Shown one piece after another: positions 22,316 to 34,278 of a DNA stretch of 64,000 nucleotides. Location of the stretch: positions 62,001 through 126,000 of the forward strand of contig CAWZYM010000016.1 in assembly GCA_963966185.1 (NCBI GenBank), given 5' to 3'. The position numbers and the translations under genes are program-made. How positions within the stretch are numbered: position 1 is the stretch's first letter; each line of letters starts with the position of its first letter. The notes beneath the pieces were generated by a model, which saw only the letters and a program-made list of their open reading frames with translations, was not told where the DNA came from and made no database searches. Source of the DNA: Rhabditoides inermis (lineage: Eukaryota > Nematoda > Chromadorea > Rhabditida > Rhabditidae).

Positions 22316-25306
22316 ATGTTTCGGAGTATATTGGCGGCGGCAATTCTAGGTGGGTTTTGTGTTCTGCTCGCTGATCAGCTGATTGTAGCTGATTGTATAT
22401 GCCCATTGCAGGTGCGGTGTGGGCGAGCTGTAACAACTTCCAGCGGCAGCCGCGCGCCTCGGTTAGGAAAGTCGCCGTGATCGGCGCGGGAGTGTCAGGT
22501 AAGCGACAGCGATCGATAAATCAATCAGTGCTGCTCACAGGACTCTCGTCGGCAACAGCGATTCGCGAGGCAGACCCGTCCGCGGAGATCACAGTCTTCT
22601 ACGACCGACCATGGGAGCAGACGCTGTCGAGGGGAATCGCTGGCCTCTTCCGAGTCGACGAGTACAAGCATCGGTGCGTGGCTTTTTGGTGTGACTTCAT
22701 TCTTGGAGACGTCGGTAATTTGAATAAACTCGACTAGCCTTCACTGTGCGCTTCTCGATCGGAACTTCAAGCGAATACTACGGTATTGATTGTTTCTCTG
22801 GTCTTGTGTTGGTTGTATCTAATGAGTGTTTTTAACGATTCCGATATACAATGTACATGATGATAATCTGGTACAGTTGTGTCGGCGTCGATTGTGTGTG
22901 CTACCAGATAACCCATCATGGTAACACTGTATGTCGAAATCAGGCTGATAAACAACAAAATCAACAACCGAGTGGGAAATATACCGAGTAGATGTCATAT
23001 TCTTCCACCAACTCGAATACATGTCCGTTCATTCCGTTATTGTTGGAACTCGCAGTAGACGTTGTATTACGGTACTTTACCGTAACTTTACCGTATATCG
23101 AATCAAGTAGCACACTGGTAATTTACATTACCAGTGTGCTACTTGATTCGATATGAATATTCTAAAGTAGCGGTCAGTCTCTTCAAACGACTTCGAATTG
23201 CCTTCAAATTACTCTCAATATGCCTTGCGATATGCCTTGCGATATGCCTTCGAATTACTTCAAACGACTCCAAACGCCTTCGGATTACTTCGAATTACTT
23301 CGGATATGTCTTTAAGGTGCGGTCAGCCTTGTAATTTGAAGTAATGCGAAGGCGCTTAAAGGCTATCGCAAGTAATACGAAGGCAAATCGCAAGGCATAT
23401 CGCAAGGCATATCGGGAGAAGTTTGAAGGCAATACGAAGTAGTTTGAAGAGACTGACCGCTACTTTATAGTGCGTGGGCGAACGCGACGTTCACCCGGCT
23501 GGCGGGGCTGTGGCGGCGGCACGGCGGCCGCAGCGGCGTCCAACTCATCTCCGGACACATCGTCTCCAACAACCACTCCATACTCGACAGTCAGGTGGGC
23601 GAGAGAGAGAGGGACCACTTCATGTACTCGATCCTCGGTCGACTCCTTACCTTAGATCATCTGCATTTATTGCATCTCCGTAGAGCATCTTTTTAGCTCC
23701 TTAGCTACCGGATAAATCTCGCATGACATGCATGGATTGTTCAAAGTATTTCATGATGTGTTTCAGGACCGCAACATGAACGACATTGTGTACAACTTCC
23801 GGTGGTTGAGCGAGCGCGAGACGGACTCGCAGTTTGGCGGATTCGAGTGAGTGCCACTGACGATTGGCCCACTGTGACCACACGTGTCTTGTCAGAGACG
23901 GCTCCAAGGCCATCCACTACACGGCGTTCACATCCGAGGGAGCCAAGTACTGTCCGTTCATGCGCCAGCAGCTGGAGCGGGAGGGGGTGCGGTTCGAGCA
24001 GCGGAAGGTGGAGAGTGTGGAGGAGGTGAGGGGGGAGAGAGAGAGGGAGGGAGAGAGAGGGAGAGGGAGAGAGGGAGAGGGAGGGAGGGAGGGAGAGGGA
24101 GAGAGAGGGAGAGAGAGGGAGAGAGAGAGAGATGTTCAGCTGGGCAACGAGGGCTACGACGTTGTGGTGAACGCGGCGGGCCTGCACGGCGGGGAGCTGG
24201 CCGGAGACGGCGACGCCGTCAACATGTACCCGATCAGGGGAGTGCTGCTCAAGGTGAGAGAGAGGGGGGAATGTGGTATACGCACGCACTCGCATCCGAC
24301 AAACTGTGTCCTCAGCCAAGTTGCAATAGAAGAATCGCGTCCCTCTACTCGTTGATTGATTTCATGAATGATTTACTGCCCATCAAATAGGAAAGAGTAT
24401 ACTCACATCGCGTCCATTCAGCCACCGGAAGCTGTACAACACGTCGTTGTGTGTTTGAATGTCTTTGAACAGATCAACGCTGCCGTTGCTTCAGGTTGAC
24501 GCGCCGTGGCAGAAGCACTTTCTCTACCGCAACTTTGACACCATCACCATTCCCACGTGAGTGTGTGTGTGTTTCGTATTTTGTTTCTCTTGTTTTTCTT
24601 CGTTTGTCTGCTCAAGTTGGACTAACGTACTGACAAGCATTACCACACGTATGCATCCCCCGGACTACCGAAACTCATGTTGTTGGAACTCGCAATAGGC
24701 GTTGTATTACTGTATTTTACCGTAACCTCACCGTAACGTACGTAATTACCTTTGTGCTACTTGATTCGAGATAAACATTCTGATTCTGACTGTACGTGCA
24801 CACTGTCATAGTGTATGTATTATGTGCATGCTGTCATAGTGTACGCGTTGAGGATCGACGCTGTGTACGTGGGCACAGTGAAGCAGGTGGGCGACAGCGA
24901 GAGCGAGATGAAGACGGGCGAGCAGGCAGAGGTGTGGCGGCGCTACACCAAGCTCCAGCCCGCATTCGACGTGGGTGGTCCTTTTCTCTCTCTCTCTCCC
25001 TCTCCCTCTTCCTCTCCCCCCTCTCTACCGCCTCTCTATTCAGGGTGTGAACGTGTTGTCGACCTTTGTGGGTCTCCGTCCCGGCCGCTCGCACGTGCGT
25101 GTCGAGGCCGACGAGAGGACGTCGAGAACCGGGCGAAAGTACAAGGTATCGATCGCTTATCGATTGATTGTCCACATCGATTGATTCAGGTGGTGCACAA
25201 CTACGGCCATGGCGGCAGCGGCTTCACTCTGTCGTGGGGCTGCGCGACGGAGGCGGCGCGGCTGGCAGTCGGCGGAGTCGGCAACGAACTCAAAGCGAAG
25301 ATGTAG
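22316..25306 (+). CDS. D-aspartate oxidase paralogue with signal peptide
   Basis: Second acidic D-amino-acid oxidase in tandem. Eleven exons (22316-22349, 22412-22498, 22541-22673, 23471-23594, 23767-23846, 23896-24025, 24140-24253, 24495-24556, 24853-24970, 25044-25145, 25190-25306) give 366 aa. The N-terminus MFRSILAAAILGAVWASC is a hydrophobic secretion signal that precedes the FAD motif VAVIGAGVSGLSSA. The C-terminal signature HNYGHGGSGFTLSWG and the GLRPGRSHVRVE block match the family. Most intron positions are shared with the upstream gene, so the pair arose by tandem duplication. The C-terminus KAKM is not a strong PTS1. C. elegans has a secreted D-aspartate oxidase, DDO-3, so an extracellular role is plausible. 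Confidence 0.9.
23097..23154. repeat. Near-perfect hairpin in intron 3 of the second oxidase gene
   Basis: ATCGAATCAAGTAGCACACT... is followed after a short loop by its exact complement ...AGTGTGCTACTTGATTCGAT. A diverged copy of the same element, including its left flank GTTGGAACTCGCA, lies at about 24678-24772 in intron 8. Confidence 0.85.
23163..23468. mobile_element. Full-length inverted-repeat element, GGTCAGTCTCTTC family
   Basis: Foldback element of about 305 bp: left end AAGTAGCGGTCAGTCTCTTC, right end GAAGAGACTGACCGCTACTT, flanked by TA. The interior is built from repeated CTTCGAATTACTTC and GCCTTGCGATAT words and their complements. The TA target site fits mariner-type MITEs. Its right edge abuts the splice acceptor of exon 4. 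Confidence 0.85.
24026..24139 (+). repeat. GA microsatellite filling intron 6 of the second oxidase gene
   Basis: The intron starts GTGAGG and is GA/GGGA repeats almost to the TTCAG acceptor. Confidence 0.85.
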
Positions 25307-25534
25307 GGACGAGGGAGGAGAGGGTAGATGAGACAGCCCGCTTTAGACAGGTCGTGTTCATATACGCGTGAACAAGATATTCCATGTGTTTGTAAATTTC
25401 TCTGTACGTTTCGTGTGCATAAAACATAAACATCTTTTTTCTCGCATCTCTCTGAAAGAGTGTTGTTTCCGTTACGTGACGGTGCGATATCGGCGATCGA
25501 GGGTTTGGAGTAAAGTATTGATTGGTTCTGTCAG

Positions 25535-27435
25535 ATGACGTCGGTCAAGGAGCAGCCGGCGCACGTGAACCGCTTGCAGGAGATTGTGAAGCGGGTGAGC
25601 TGTTCATATATGAATACTGTAGACAGATAAACTACTGTAAAAACGGTTGTAGTAATGTAAGATTATAGTAGTAATACAATTGTAACCAGTTGTGCAGGAG
25701 CTGGAGCGTTGCGACGCGGAGTTGGCGGAGCGACGCGTCGAGAGGGAGGAGTACCGGACACTAGCCGACACGGTTCGCGACCTGCCCAAGAAGCTCAGCC
25801 ATCCAGTCATGGTAGGAGGGGAGGGAGGCGCACCTAGTTGATCGTCCTGCCTGTACAGAGTGACCAAGGAAGAAGGGATGGTGCGTAGTTGTATTCTCTC
25901 AATGTCTCGCGCTGTTGGTTGGTAGTTCAGAGCTTGCGGCAATAGCGCAGAAAACAAGAGAGGGAGATGGCTAGCGAAGTGAAATCATGTACAGGTGCCG
26001 ATCGGATCGGTCGGCTTCTTCCCGGGTCGACTGGTGAACACGAACCAACTCACCGTGCTCCTCGGAAACAACATATTCGCCGAGAGGAGCGCCTATCAGG
26101 CGGGCGAGATCATTGGCAGGCGGATTGAGCGTGAGTGGGGAGGGAGAGAGAGAGAGGGAAGGAGGGAGAGAGAGAGAGTCGCTTTCAGACATTGACGAGG
26201 TGATGCGCAAGATTGCTGCGATACGCAAGAGCGTCGAGCAGAGACTCAACTACACTGGACAGCTACTCTCGGTGGGTTGAGTTGTATTGCATGTATGCAA
26301 GTAAAGTCAGTCTCTCCTAAGCGCTTTTGAAACATCCTAAGCGTTTTGAAGGCCACATTTCCTATAATGGGGGGCGTTCCCTTGTTCAGGAAAATCGCGA
26401 CGAGGTGGAGATTCGCGAGGACTACGACGAGGCGACCGAGAAGCGCGCCAAGGGTACGGTAAATCGAAATAATTTACGGTAACTATGATCTTCCAGAAGC
26501 TCGCCGCGCCGCCGCTGCCAAGAAGCCTGCTCGTGTGGTAGAGGAGAAGAATCACGATGTGAGTGAGAGGAGAGAGAGGGGGGAGGAGAGAGAGATTTGT
26601 GTGTCAGGACATGATGCGTCGCCTGGACGAGCTTGAGCTTTTGGAGAAGCGCGGTCGCGAGATGCACAAACAAGAGGGAGAGGAGGAGTCGCCCGCTGCC
26701 GAGTACGCAGACGCGAGCAGTGTGCCGCGCGGAGTTGACCCCAAGGTACGCATCTTTAGAAACGGACAGTGTTTCACAAATGTTATTTCCATCTTTATGG
26801 AGGACACGAAATGAGCGAATTTCAAAAATTCAATAATATGTCCCCTATATGGATTGCAGGAGTACGCCAAGCTGCTGGCGCGTCTCGATCAGCTGGACGA
26901 CGAGGCGGACAGTGACGAGGAGGAAGAGGAGGAGGTGGAGGACATGGGAACGGACGAGGAGGAGGGGGAGGGGGAGGGAGACGAGCTCGACTCTGACGAC
27001 GAGCCTGCGCCGGCACCGGCTCCTCCCGCCGCCGCACCCCCGCCGCCCGCAAAGCCTGCGAAGCCTTGCAAGCCGGAGAAAAAGGGCGTGCGCTTCCCCA
27101 ACAAGCTCGAGATCGGACCCACCACCACCACCACCACCATCAAGGAGGAGAAGGAGGTGAGCAACGCGTGTCAGGAAGCTCTCAATAATTATTCGCTTCA
27201 GGAGTGCAAGTCGATTCTGCGCTCGACAAAGCCGACGCCGGTGAACAAGGAGGAGCTGGAGCGTATCAAGCAGCGCGAGGCGCCGAAGAAGATCCGACCG
27301 CAGCCAGTGAACGCGTTCACGGGTGTGATCGTGGAGCGCTCTATCGATGAGCCATCGACGAGCGCCGACCCCGCGCCGCCGCCTCCCGAACCCAAGATGT
27401 CCCGCTTCAAGGCCCGCCGCATGGGCATGCAGTAG
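25535..27435 (+). CDS. URI1: URI1, unconventional prefoldin RPB5 interactor
   Basis: Prefoldin-like protein that in other animals joins the R2TP/prefoldin-like complex and binds RNA polymerase subunit RPB5. Nine exons (25535-25594, 25698-25811, 25995-26130, 26189-26271, 26390-26453, 26497-26558, 26608-26745, 26860-27156, 27202-27435) give 395 aa. The alpha-prefoldin domain is in the first 150 residues (PIGSVGFFPGRLVNTNQLTV). An acidic stretch follows (EEEEEEVEDMGTDEEEGEGE), then URI-type C-terminal boxes: KKGVRFPNKL, CKSILRSTKP, VNAFTGVIVERS and SRFKARRM. The start codon directly follows TTCTGTCAG. It lies 228 bp after the oxidase stop on the same strand, so it may be the downstream gene of an operon. 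A 45-bp intron at 27157-27201 is frame-neutral. Confidence 0.93.
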
Positions 27436-27762
27436 AGTATCACGGCGATTCACTACTGACACAACTGTGAATTGCCGTGCGCATACGAATGATCCTCATG
27501 TTGTTTGTTACACACACCCCACCGGTGCACTGTGCAGTGTTGTTGATTTTGAGACGTTGACATTCTGGTGTTACAGCAGTGTTGATGCTGCTATTGTTTA
27601 TAAAGCGTTGACATTTACAACTGTTTGAGAAGGTATTGTTCGCGTGCGAGCAATGTCTACATGTAGATTATGAGCATTTGTATTAATCAACTTACAACTT
27701 TCCAAAATAACAAAAGAGGCAAGATGTGAATCATCACATGAATTATGCATAGTATAAGCAGT
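27436..27762. other. Convergent 3' ends of URI1 and FKBP copy B
   Basis: 327 bp between two facing stop codons. AT-rich, with no canonical poly(A) signal seen and nothing else recognisable. Confidence 0.4.
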
Positions 27763-28129
27763 TCACTTGCATCCGATCAGCTCTACGTCGAAAATAAGAG
27801 TGGCGTTGGGGGGAATGGCTCCGCGCACTCCACCCGATCCGTAGCCCAAGTCGGAAGTGATAGTGAGCTTGGCGCGCTGGCCGACCGACATCTTGGCGAC
27901 TCCCTCGTCCCATCCCTTGATCACCTCGCCACACCCGATCTTGAACTGGAACGGCTGCCCACGGTCGCGCGACGAGTCCACCTACTCAAGGGATACACAA
28001 GTTTGAACATGGTTTACCCACTTTCTTTCCGTCTTGAAGGGTGAGCACGTAGTGGCAAATCACAGTCTGTCCCTTCTTGGGAAAGGTCGCCTCATCTCCC
28101 TTCTGAATCGTCTCAACGTCCACAGGCAT
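27763..28129 (-). CDS. FKBP12-type prolyl isomerase, copy B
   Basis: Cytosolic peptidyl-prolyl cis-trans isomerase. Exons 28129-28022 and 27981-27763 give 108 aa, the FKBP12 length. Family blocks: [69 protein letters not shown]. The FK506/rapamycin pocket residues of the GWDEG and YG blocks are present. The start codon directly follows CGCACAG, and the upstream FKBP copy ends 228 bp before it on the same strand, suggesting a two-gene operon. Confidence 0.95.
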
Positions 28130-28269
28130 CTGTGCGTATTGATTGGGTATTTCCCGATTCAACCACTCGAGTGTTATGATCATCGCACGCTGAGCGATAT
28201 CACAACGGCTCACAAGAGCAACGACAATGGAAAAGAGATAAATCAAAATAGGCCAAAAAAATAATACCG

Positions 28270-28275
28270 TTTATT
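28270..28275 (-). terminator. Poly(A) signal of FKBP copy A
   Basis: AATAAA on the minus strand, 82 bp after the stop of copy A and about 140 bp before the start codon of copy B, a spacing like nematode operon junctions. Confidence 0.6.
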
Positions 28276-28356
28276 GTTAATATAACAACCATGGAGAGGT
28301 ACAATCTGATAAAGTATCATATTAAACGTGTTTAACAGCAGTATACAAACAAGGAT

Positions 28357-28778
28357 TTACTTGCATCCGATGAGCTCCACATCGAAGTAGAGAGTGGCGT
28401 TTCCGGGGATAGCGCCGCCGACTCCCTTGGCTCCGTAGCCGAGATCGGGGGAGATCTTGAGGTTCGCACGCTGGCCGACCGACATCTTGGCGACTCCCTC
28501 ATCCCATCCCTTGATCACCTCGCCACATCCGATCTTGAACTGGAAAGGCTTTCCGCGGTCGCGGGAAGAGTCAACCTGGAAGTAAAATGGTTAAACATAT
28601 GAAAAAAGAGTGGAAGATTGAAAGTAGCCCAACGATTACGCACGATAACTAAGTTGAAACAACGACTAACCTTCTTTCCGCCCTCAAGAGTGAGGACGTA
28701 GTGGCAGGTAACGGTCTGACCCTTCTTGGGGAAAGTGGCCTCGTCTCCGGTCTTGACAGTATCGATCTCGACGGGCAT
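28357..28778 (-). CDS. FKBP12-type prolyl isomerase, copy A
   Basis: Exons 28778-28671 and 28575-28357 give 108 aa. The single intron is at the same position and phase as in copy B. Blocks [37 protein letters not shown] and [18 protein letters not shown] are intact. The protein is highly similar to copy B, differing mainly in TSD/SPD and [12 protein letters not shown] positions, so this is a tandem duplication. The ATG follows ATTCTAGG, again a likely trans-splice acceptor. Confidence 0.95.
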
Positions 28779-29744
28779 CCTAGAATTATACAGAGTGAAT
28801 AAAAGAAGGTACGACTCAACTAAGACCACTCGGTAATCAACAAAACAAAGATGACGAAATTGACAAGGATGGGATGGGAACACATGAAAACATCACACTA
28901 AAAACAGAGGGGCGGGGCTTATCGACAAAATGGCTCCCACCACGAAGCAATTTCAAACAAAACGTCAGAACACTAATTTGCGCAAAAATTGTTGTTTTCG
29001 CACAATGATCAGCTGTAGCTGTTTTTGGGTTTTGTAAAATTAGTTTAATTAGTTTTTTTTATTGCAGCTTCATAATTCCATGTTATTATTGTGTGTATTA
29101 CGAATGGCGTCATTATAGGATCTAACCAGATTGGAACGAAATGAGTTTGATCAGACAGAACAGAACTGTAACTGGTTACAAGATGCTCGATCGCCGGCTG
29201 GCTAGAGTACGGATGCTACAAATGATCGTAAGTGAGAAGGTTATTAAAGCAAGAAAATGAGACTGTCTCACAGGAGGACGCGAAACCGTCGGTTGTGCGA
29301 GCGTAACAGAACGGAACAGAACGAAACGACGACTTCAAATATGGTAAGCAAACATTTAAATTGTTTACTGGCTGATATTGTAGGCAAATTTGTGATCATG
29401 ACATCACATTATACATTTGTTCCCGCCGGCACGCTGACTGTTTCTTGACTGTCGCGCTTTCATGGTCTGCTAGAGCGGTTTCTTGTCCACCGCTCTCATT
29501 TCCTCAAATTGTTGACAGCTGTGGGAATGGAACTGACTACCGTCTAAGTTCCGGTCGTTTTACTTGCCAATCTACGACGCAGGAAATGAATTCAAAATGT
29601 GACGATTCCGCAATGCTTTCCCTATCCCTATTTGGAAGCTCTTTTCGTCGATTTCCACTTCACAAGTGAGTGTAGAGGTTTATATTGTGAAAGCCTTTGG
29701 CAGAAAGATTTGATTATATAGTAAAGTACCTGGAATCACGCAAG

Positions 29745-30787
29745 ATGTCCACCCTCATGACGTGGGTGGCAATAAGTACGTCTGTCCAGCGGTCTGTAAA
29801 CATCTCACTCAATCCCTCACACACAACATACTAACAGACTAGTATCTCCAGGGGTTGTTCGCCAGTTGTTGTTATTTTGAACTTCGTCGGATCTGCTTCC
29901 GAGATTTTGAGTGTAGGTTTTTAGGATTGACACTGCACGGGAAACCCATACGATCAGCTGTCTCCACTGACGCCAGCAAAACATTGTTTGAACTCCGAAT
30001 CTCTAAAGTTTTGCCAGAGAATCAACTGACTTTTCACCTCACCCTTCACTTTGCTTTGTATCTGTAAAGACGAATGTTGCAAATAGCATAGGAAATCATT
30101 TCACGTTTTTAATAGAACCATTTTCCTAGTTCATGTTCTTCTTTCTCTTACGGCTTCCTGTCATTTCGAAATGCTCCCTTGTGTGGCTGGGGTCGGTAGT
30201 GATAAGCGCTGTCCCGCTGTCCTCGGTCCCCCTATCGGCTCGGCATGCCGCCGTTGCACCGCCAGATAACGCGGTCACCGATAAAAGGCGTCGCATGCCT
30301 TCACATATTCATTGTTCCAAACTTTCTTCTTCTTCACTTCTCTTACTCACTCGCTCATCTACACACAGTGAGTTGTTTGTCCTCTCCAATAATGCGCGGC
30401 GTCACGTTTCTGCTCTCTTTTTTCGCGCTCCACCTTCGATTGTGTTGGCGAGCGCGAGAGTGTCATGCATGCATGTGCCTCTATTTCCTCGCCTCCCATG
30501 CCGCCCCCTCAGGCAGCCGTTCCCATAGCGCTTGTTTTGGCGTGCTGGGAGCTCCGCCTATCCAGAACTTTTTTCCTTCCTTCCTCCCATTCTGCATTTC
30601 TCTCCCACCCCTCGCCACGACGCGGTTGGTTGCAGCGCCGTCGGTGGAGGCGTGTCGTCGTCCGGAGCGGAACTCTCGCAAGATCCCGTCCAAGTCCAGC
30701 ACCAGCTCTCCTTCCTCTAGTCGTCGGCTGTTCGCCCGCCCGGCACCCCTAGTGGACAGCACCGACTGGAAGCAGCGCTACCGCTGA
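29745..30787 (+). CDS. Weak candidate two-exon gene
   Basis: A short exon 29745-29775 starting at ATG just after CGCAAG can join in phase to 30636-30787, which ends in TGA and encodes a Ser/Arg-rich tail (PLVDSTDWKQRYR). The second exon has gene-like codon use and a TTGGTTGCAG acceptor. The first exon is very short, the intron is 860 bp and internal exons may be missing. The family is unknown. The remainder of 28779-31889 holds no exon I can support. Confidence 0.25.
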
Positions 30788-31889
30788 CAACCAATCACAC
30801 CCAGCTTTCAAGTGAGCGTATACGGCTTATTCTCAACAAAAAAATACTTTGAACGTAAAAAAGGGTTCTCTGGAAAAATTTCATGGTATGAACACGTAAG
30901 TCGTAACTTTTATTAGATAAGACATTACAGACCACAGCATTGCGATACGCGAGTAGAAATAGCTTTGTTTACGTCACACTGTACTGTACCGTACTTATCT
31001 CGCATAGGCTGTACAGATCGCCACCAGATCAGAAGATCAAATCATCATGTATGCGTGTCATTCGCATCGTTAGATATGTAGCCGGAACACACGCGCTTGC
31101 ACGTGCACGTGCGCTTCACATGCCTCCACGAGGGGCTTTGCTTGCTGTAATTGGGTATTCCCCGGAACTGAGCGGCATCGGCGTATCGACTGCGCTGCGC
31201 CGCCAGAACCACACAAAACACATGGCCAAGAACGGCAGACTCTCTCGCGAGTGTCTCTATTGTTGTGTGCAGTTGTTGTGAGGGAGAAATAGGCGTTCTT
31301 CCCGCACAAATCACACGCTGGCGAGAGAACATTAGCTGATCGATTCACTCCAGCACAGCATGACATCATGTCAGGATTTCGTTTGTCAACATAAAACCTC
31401 GACCGCGTGAAGAAAATATGTTGTTTATGTTGTTGTTCAGACTGACTGAGATACTAAGAAAATGAGTCATTGTGGCTGTGTTAGGTAGATAAATTGTACA
31501 CCGCCACTAACACAGATCATCCCACTCTCTATTATCTCTGTGGCTGTGTTGATTTTAGGTAGGAGTAGACTACGAATAGCAATTACGAAATATTGTACAA
31601 CATCGCTGAAAATGAGTTTGAAGATTATAGCTGAGCTGAGATAGCAATACAATTCGTCATGTTGAAATATCAAACACTCAAGTGTAGCTGCGAAGTGAAT
31701 ACTTCAAGATAAGCTACGGCGATGAAATATAAAACAGTGAGTGATACAAGCAAGATGACAAGCATATCAAAGCAAACATTTATCCAGAATCGCATTTTCA
31801 TGTACATCTAGCATGAGAGGTGTTCGACTAGCCTTGGGAGAATAGATCAGTCGACAAGCATAACAGATGCTTTTTTGCAGCGGTGGTGT

Positions 31890-31943
31890 ATGGGTCCTGA
31901 CCGCAAGGCCCGCATCATCGTCCTCTACCGTCGCCCTCCTTAG
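31890..31943 (+). promoter_or_regulatory. Upstream ORF in the AMD1 leader ending Pro-Pro-stop
   Basis: ATG to TAG frame of 17 codons (MGPDRKARIIVLYRRPP) lying between a TTTTTTGCAG acceptor (ends 31880) and the AMD1 start at 32004. AdoMetDC mRNAs of mammals and plants carry polyamine-responsive upstream ORFs. A terminal Pro-Pro at a stop codon is a context that slows termination and depends on eIF5A. That it regulates this gene is inference. Confidence 0.45.
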
Positions 31944-32003
31944 CGGGTCCGCGCCAGCACACCACACATTCTACACTCACCCAGCCACGCACCGACTTGC
32001 CGC

Positions 32004-32722
32004 ATGTCGTCCACCGTCGGAGCTGCTACTGCCGTGCGCGGCGACGAGCTCATCGCAGCCAAGGTACTGTAATGCATATGCATACTGTAGCGTGCAGTGG
32101 TTACGGTATCCATTCCAGAACCTGGCCGCGGAGCCAACCCCGGACTCGTCGCCCGACTACTTTTTCGAGGGCGCCGAGAAGCTGCTCGAGCTGTGGTTCG
32201 GCAGCAGGGAGGGCGGCGAGGGAGGACGCTCCCTGAGGAGCATCCCTCGCCACGAGATCGACGCCATGCTCGACATTGCGCAGTGCAAGTGCGTCCCCTG
32301 CTGTGTGAATCCACTCTCACGTGTTTGTGTGTTCAGGATCCTGCACACGCTGTCGACGTCGCGTCTGGACAGCTACGTGCTGTCGGAGAGCAGCCTGTTC
32401 GTCTCGGATCGCCGCGTGATTCTCAAGACGTGCGGAGGCACGCGACTGCTCGCCGCCCTGCCGCGACTCATGCAACTCGCCAAGGAGTACGCCGGTCTTG
32501 ATGAGGTAGCCTTACCCTTTGCAGCTCGAATACGGTGCAATAACCTTCGAGAGTGAGTACAGTGTCCGCTCGAGTATCATAGATTCAAGATTCAATGCCG
32601 ATGGGTTCAGGTGGTGAACGTGTACTACTCGCGCAAGAACTTTGTGCGTCCTGAGCTCCAGCACGGCTGTCATCGCTCGTTCGACGCCGAGATCGACTAC
32701 CTCGACCACTTCTTCCGCAGTG

Positions 32723-32767
<45 letters not shown>

Positions 32768-33594
32768 GTAGTGGTGATGTTTTACTGAGTGCACTTATGT
32801 TTGTATGGGTGTGTCAATATCAGAACGGTTAATAGTGGTGTTGAAATGTTGAACTGTCGTAGGTGCTTCTGTACCTTCCGTAGTGATAGTGTGATAGCGG
32901 ACCGCTGAGCGAGTCGGTACCCGGGATCTGCAATTCACGTGCACTATGTTCCATGCACCGCTTGTAAATGAAAATGCCAGACAGCCGGAATGGTTATCAG
33001 TAGTTATCAGATGTCGAGAAGCTTCTACGACGAAAGAGTGAGAGAGAATGAGAGATGCAGGTGATATGGTTTTATGCGACGTATCGTTCGGGGGCAGGCG
33101 TGTTCCTATCAGAAGTCGTGCTATCTCATCTATACCACACGACCACACCACTTTTTATTCTTTGTTTGAGAATCTTTCTCGGAATTGCTCTCGCAATGAA
33201 CTGATACAAAAGGTTGCGAAACGGATTCGGGATCTGGAAAAAGTGGACAACACGTGTTTTATTCAGATGGCCACGCGTACTGCATGGGCTCGCTGAAGCA
33301 GGACCGCTGGTACCTCTACACCTTCGCCAAGCCCCAGGCGCCGGTTAAAACGGCGGTGAGTGAGGGGGGACTTCCGAAGAGATGATGATAGTGACCCTTG
33401 TCTGCCGAAAAGAATAAGAAATACGACAACGCAACAGAAGAGTGTGCATTGAGACATAAGACAAGTTGATGTGAGGTGATTGCTTGCAGGATCACACCCT
33501 GGAGATTCTGATGACTGAGATGCCTGACGATGTGCTCTCCGTCTTCACTCAGGACGCGTGCGTCGACGGAAAGGACTGCACCAAGGTGCGCAGT

Positions 33595-33635
<41 letters not shown>

Positions 33636-34226
33636 TCATCATATTCCTTGCAGAAGTCTGGCATCGATCGCATCGTGCCGGCGGGCACGGAGATTCAGGA
33701 GGAGCTGTTCGATCCGTGCGGATACAGCATGAACGGACTGCTGCCCGACTCGGTGCGTTCAGACATTCGCGGCGGGACCCTGTTTTGTTTCAGGACCAGT
33801 ACGTCACGATGCACGTAACGCCCGAGCCGGCGTTCTCGTTCGCGTCGTTCGAGACGAACCAAGACCTGATGTGCCTCTACAAGCAGACCAAGAAGGTGCT
33901 CGACTGCTTCCGGTGAGTAGGCGTACCGTATACAGCCGCAACCAGAATGTGCCTCTCTCGTCTCTCGCTTCACACAGTTAGAGACGCGAAGAGAATACTA
34001 GAATAGAGACGAACTGTCATGTACTGAAGTAGTGGCTCTTCAAGCGATTTTGAGTTACTTCGGATCACCTCGATTTTATAATCACATTCCAGTCCGAACC
34101 GCGTGCTGATGACCGTGTTCGCTACCGACGACAACATGAAGGGACGCGAGGCGCAGACCAAGCTGTGGGAGAGGCAGCTTCCCGGATACAAGAGACAGGA
34201 CGTACAGTTCCTGCGTCTCGAGGTGA

Positions 34227-34278
<52 letters not shown>

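Noticed and set aside
30133..30528. 131-codon plus-strand frame upstream of the weak candidate gene
   Set aside because: No splice-consistent link, atypical codon use and overlapping equally long frames.
30940..31370. Minus-strand Cys-rich frame near 31,070-31,369
   Set aside because: No acceptor or donor support and no recognisable domain; probably chance.
31867..32556. 229-codon frame overlapping the AMD1 5' region
   Set aside because: It is out of frame with clear AdoMetDC exons and crosses their introns, so it is a shadow of GC-rich sequence.
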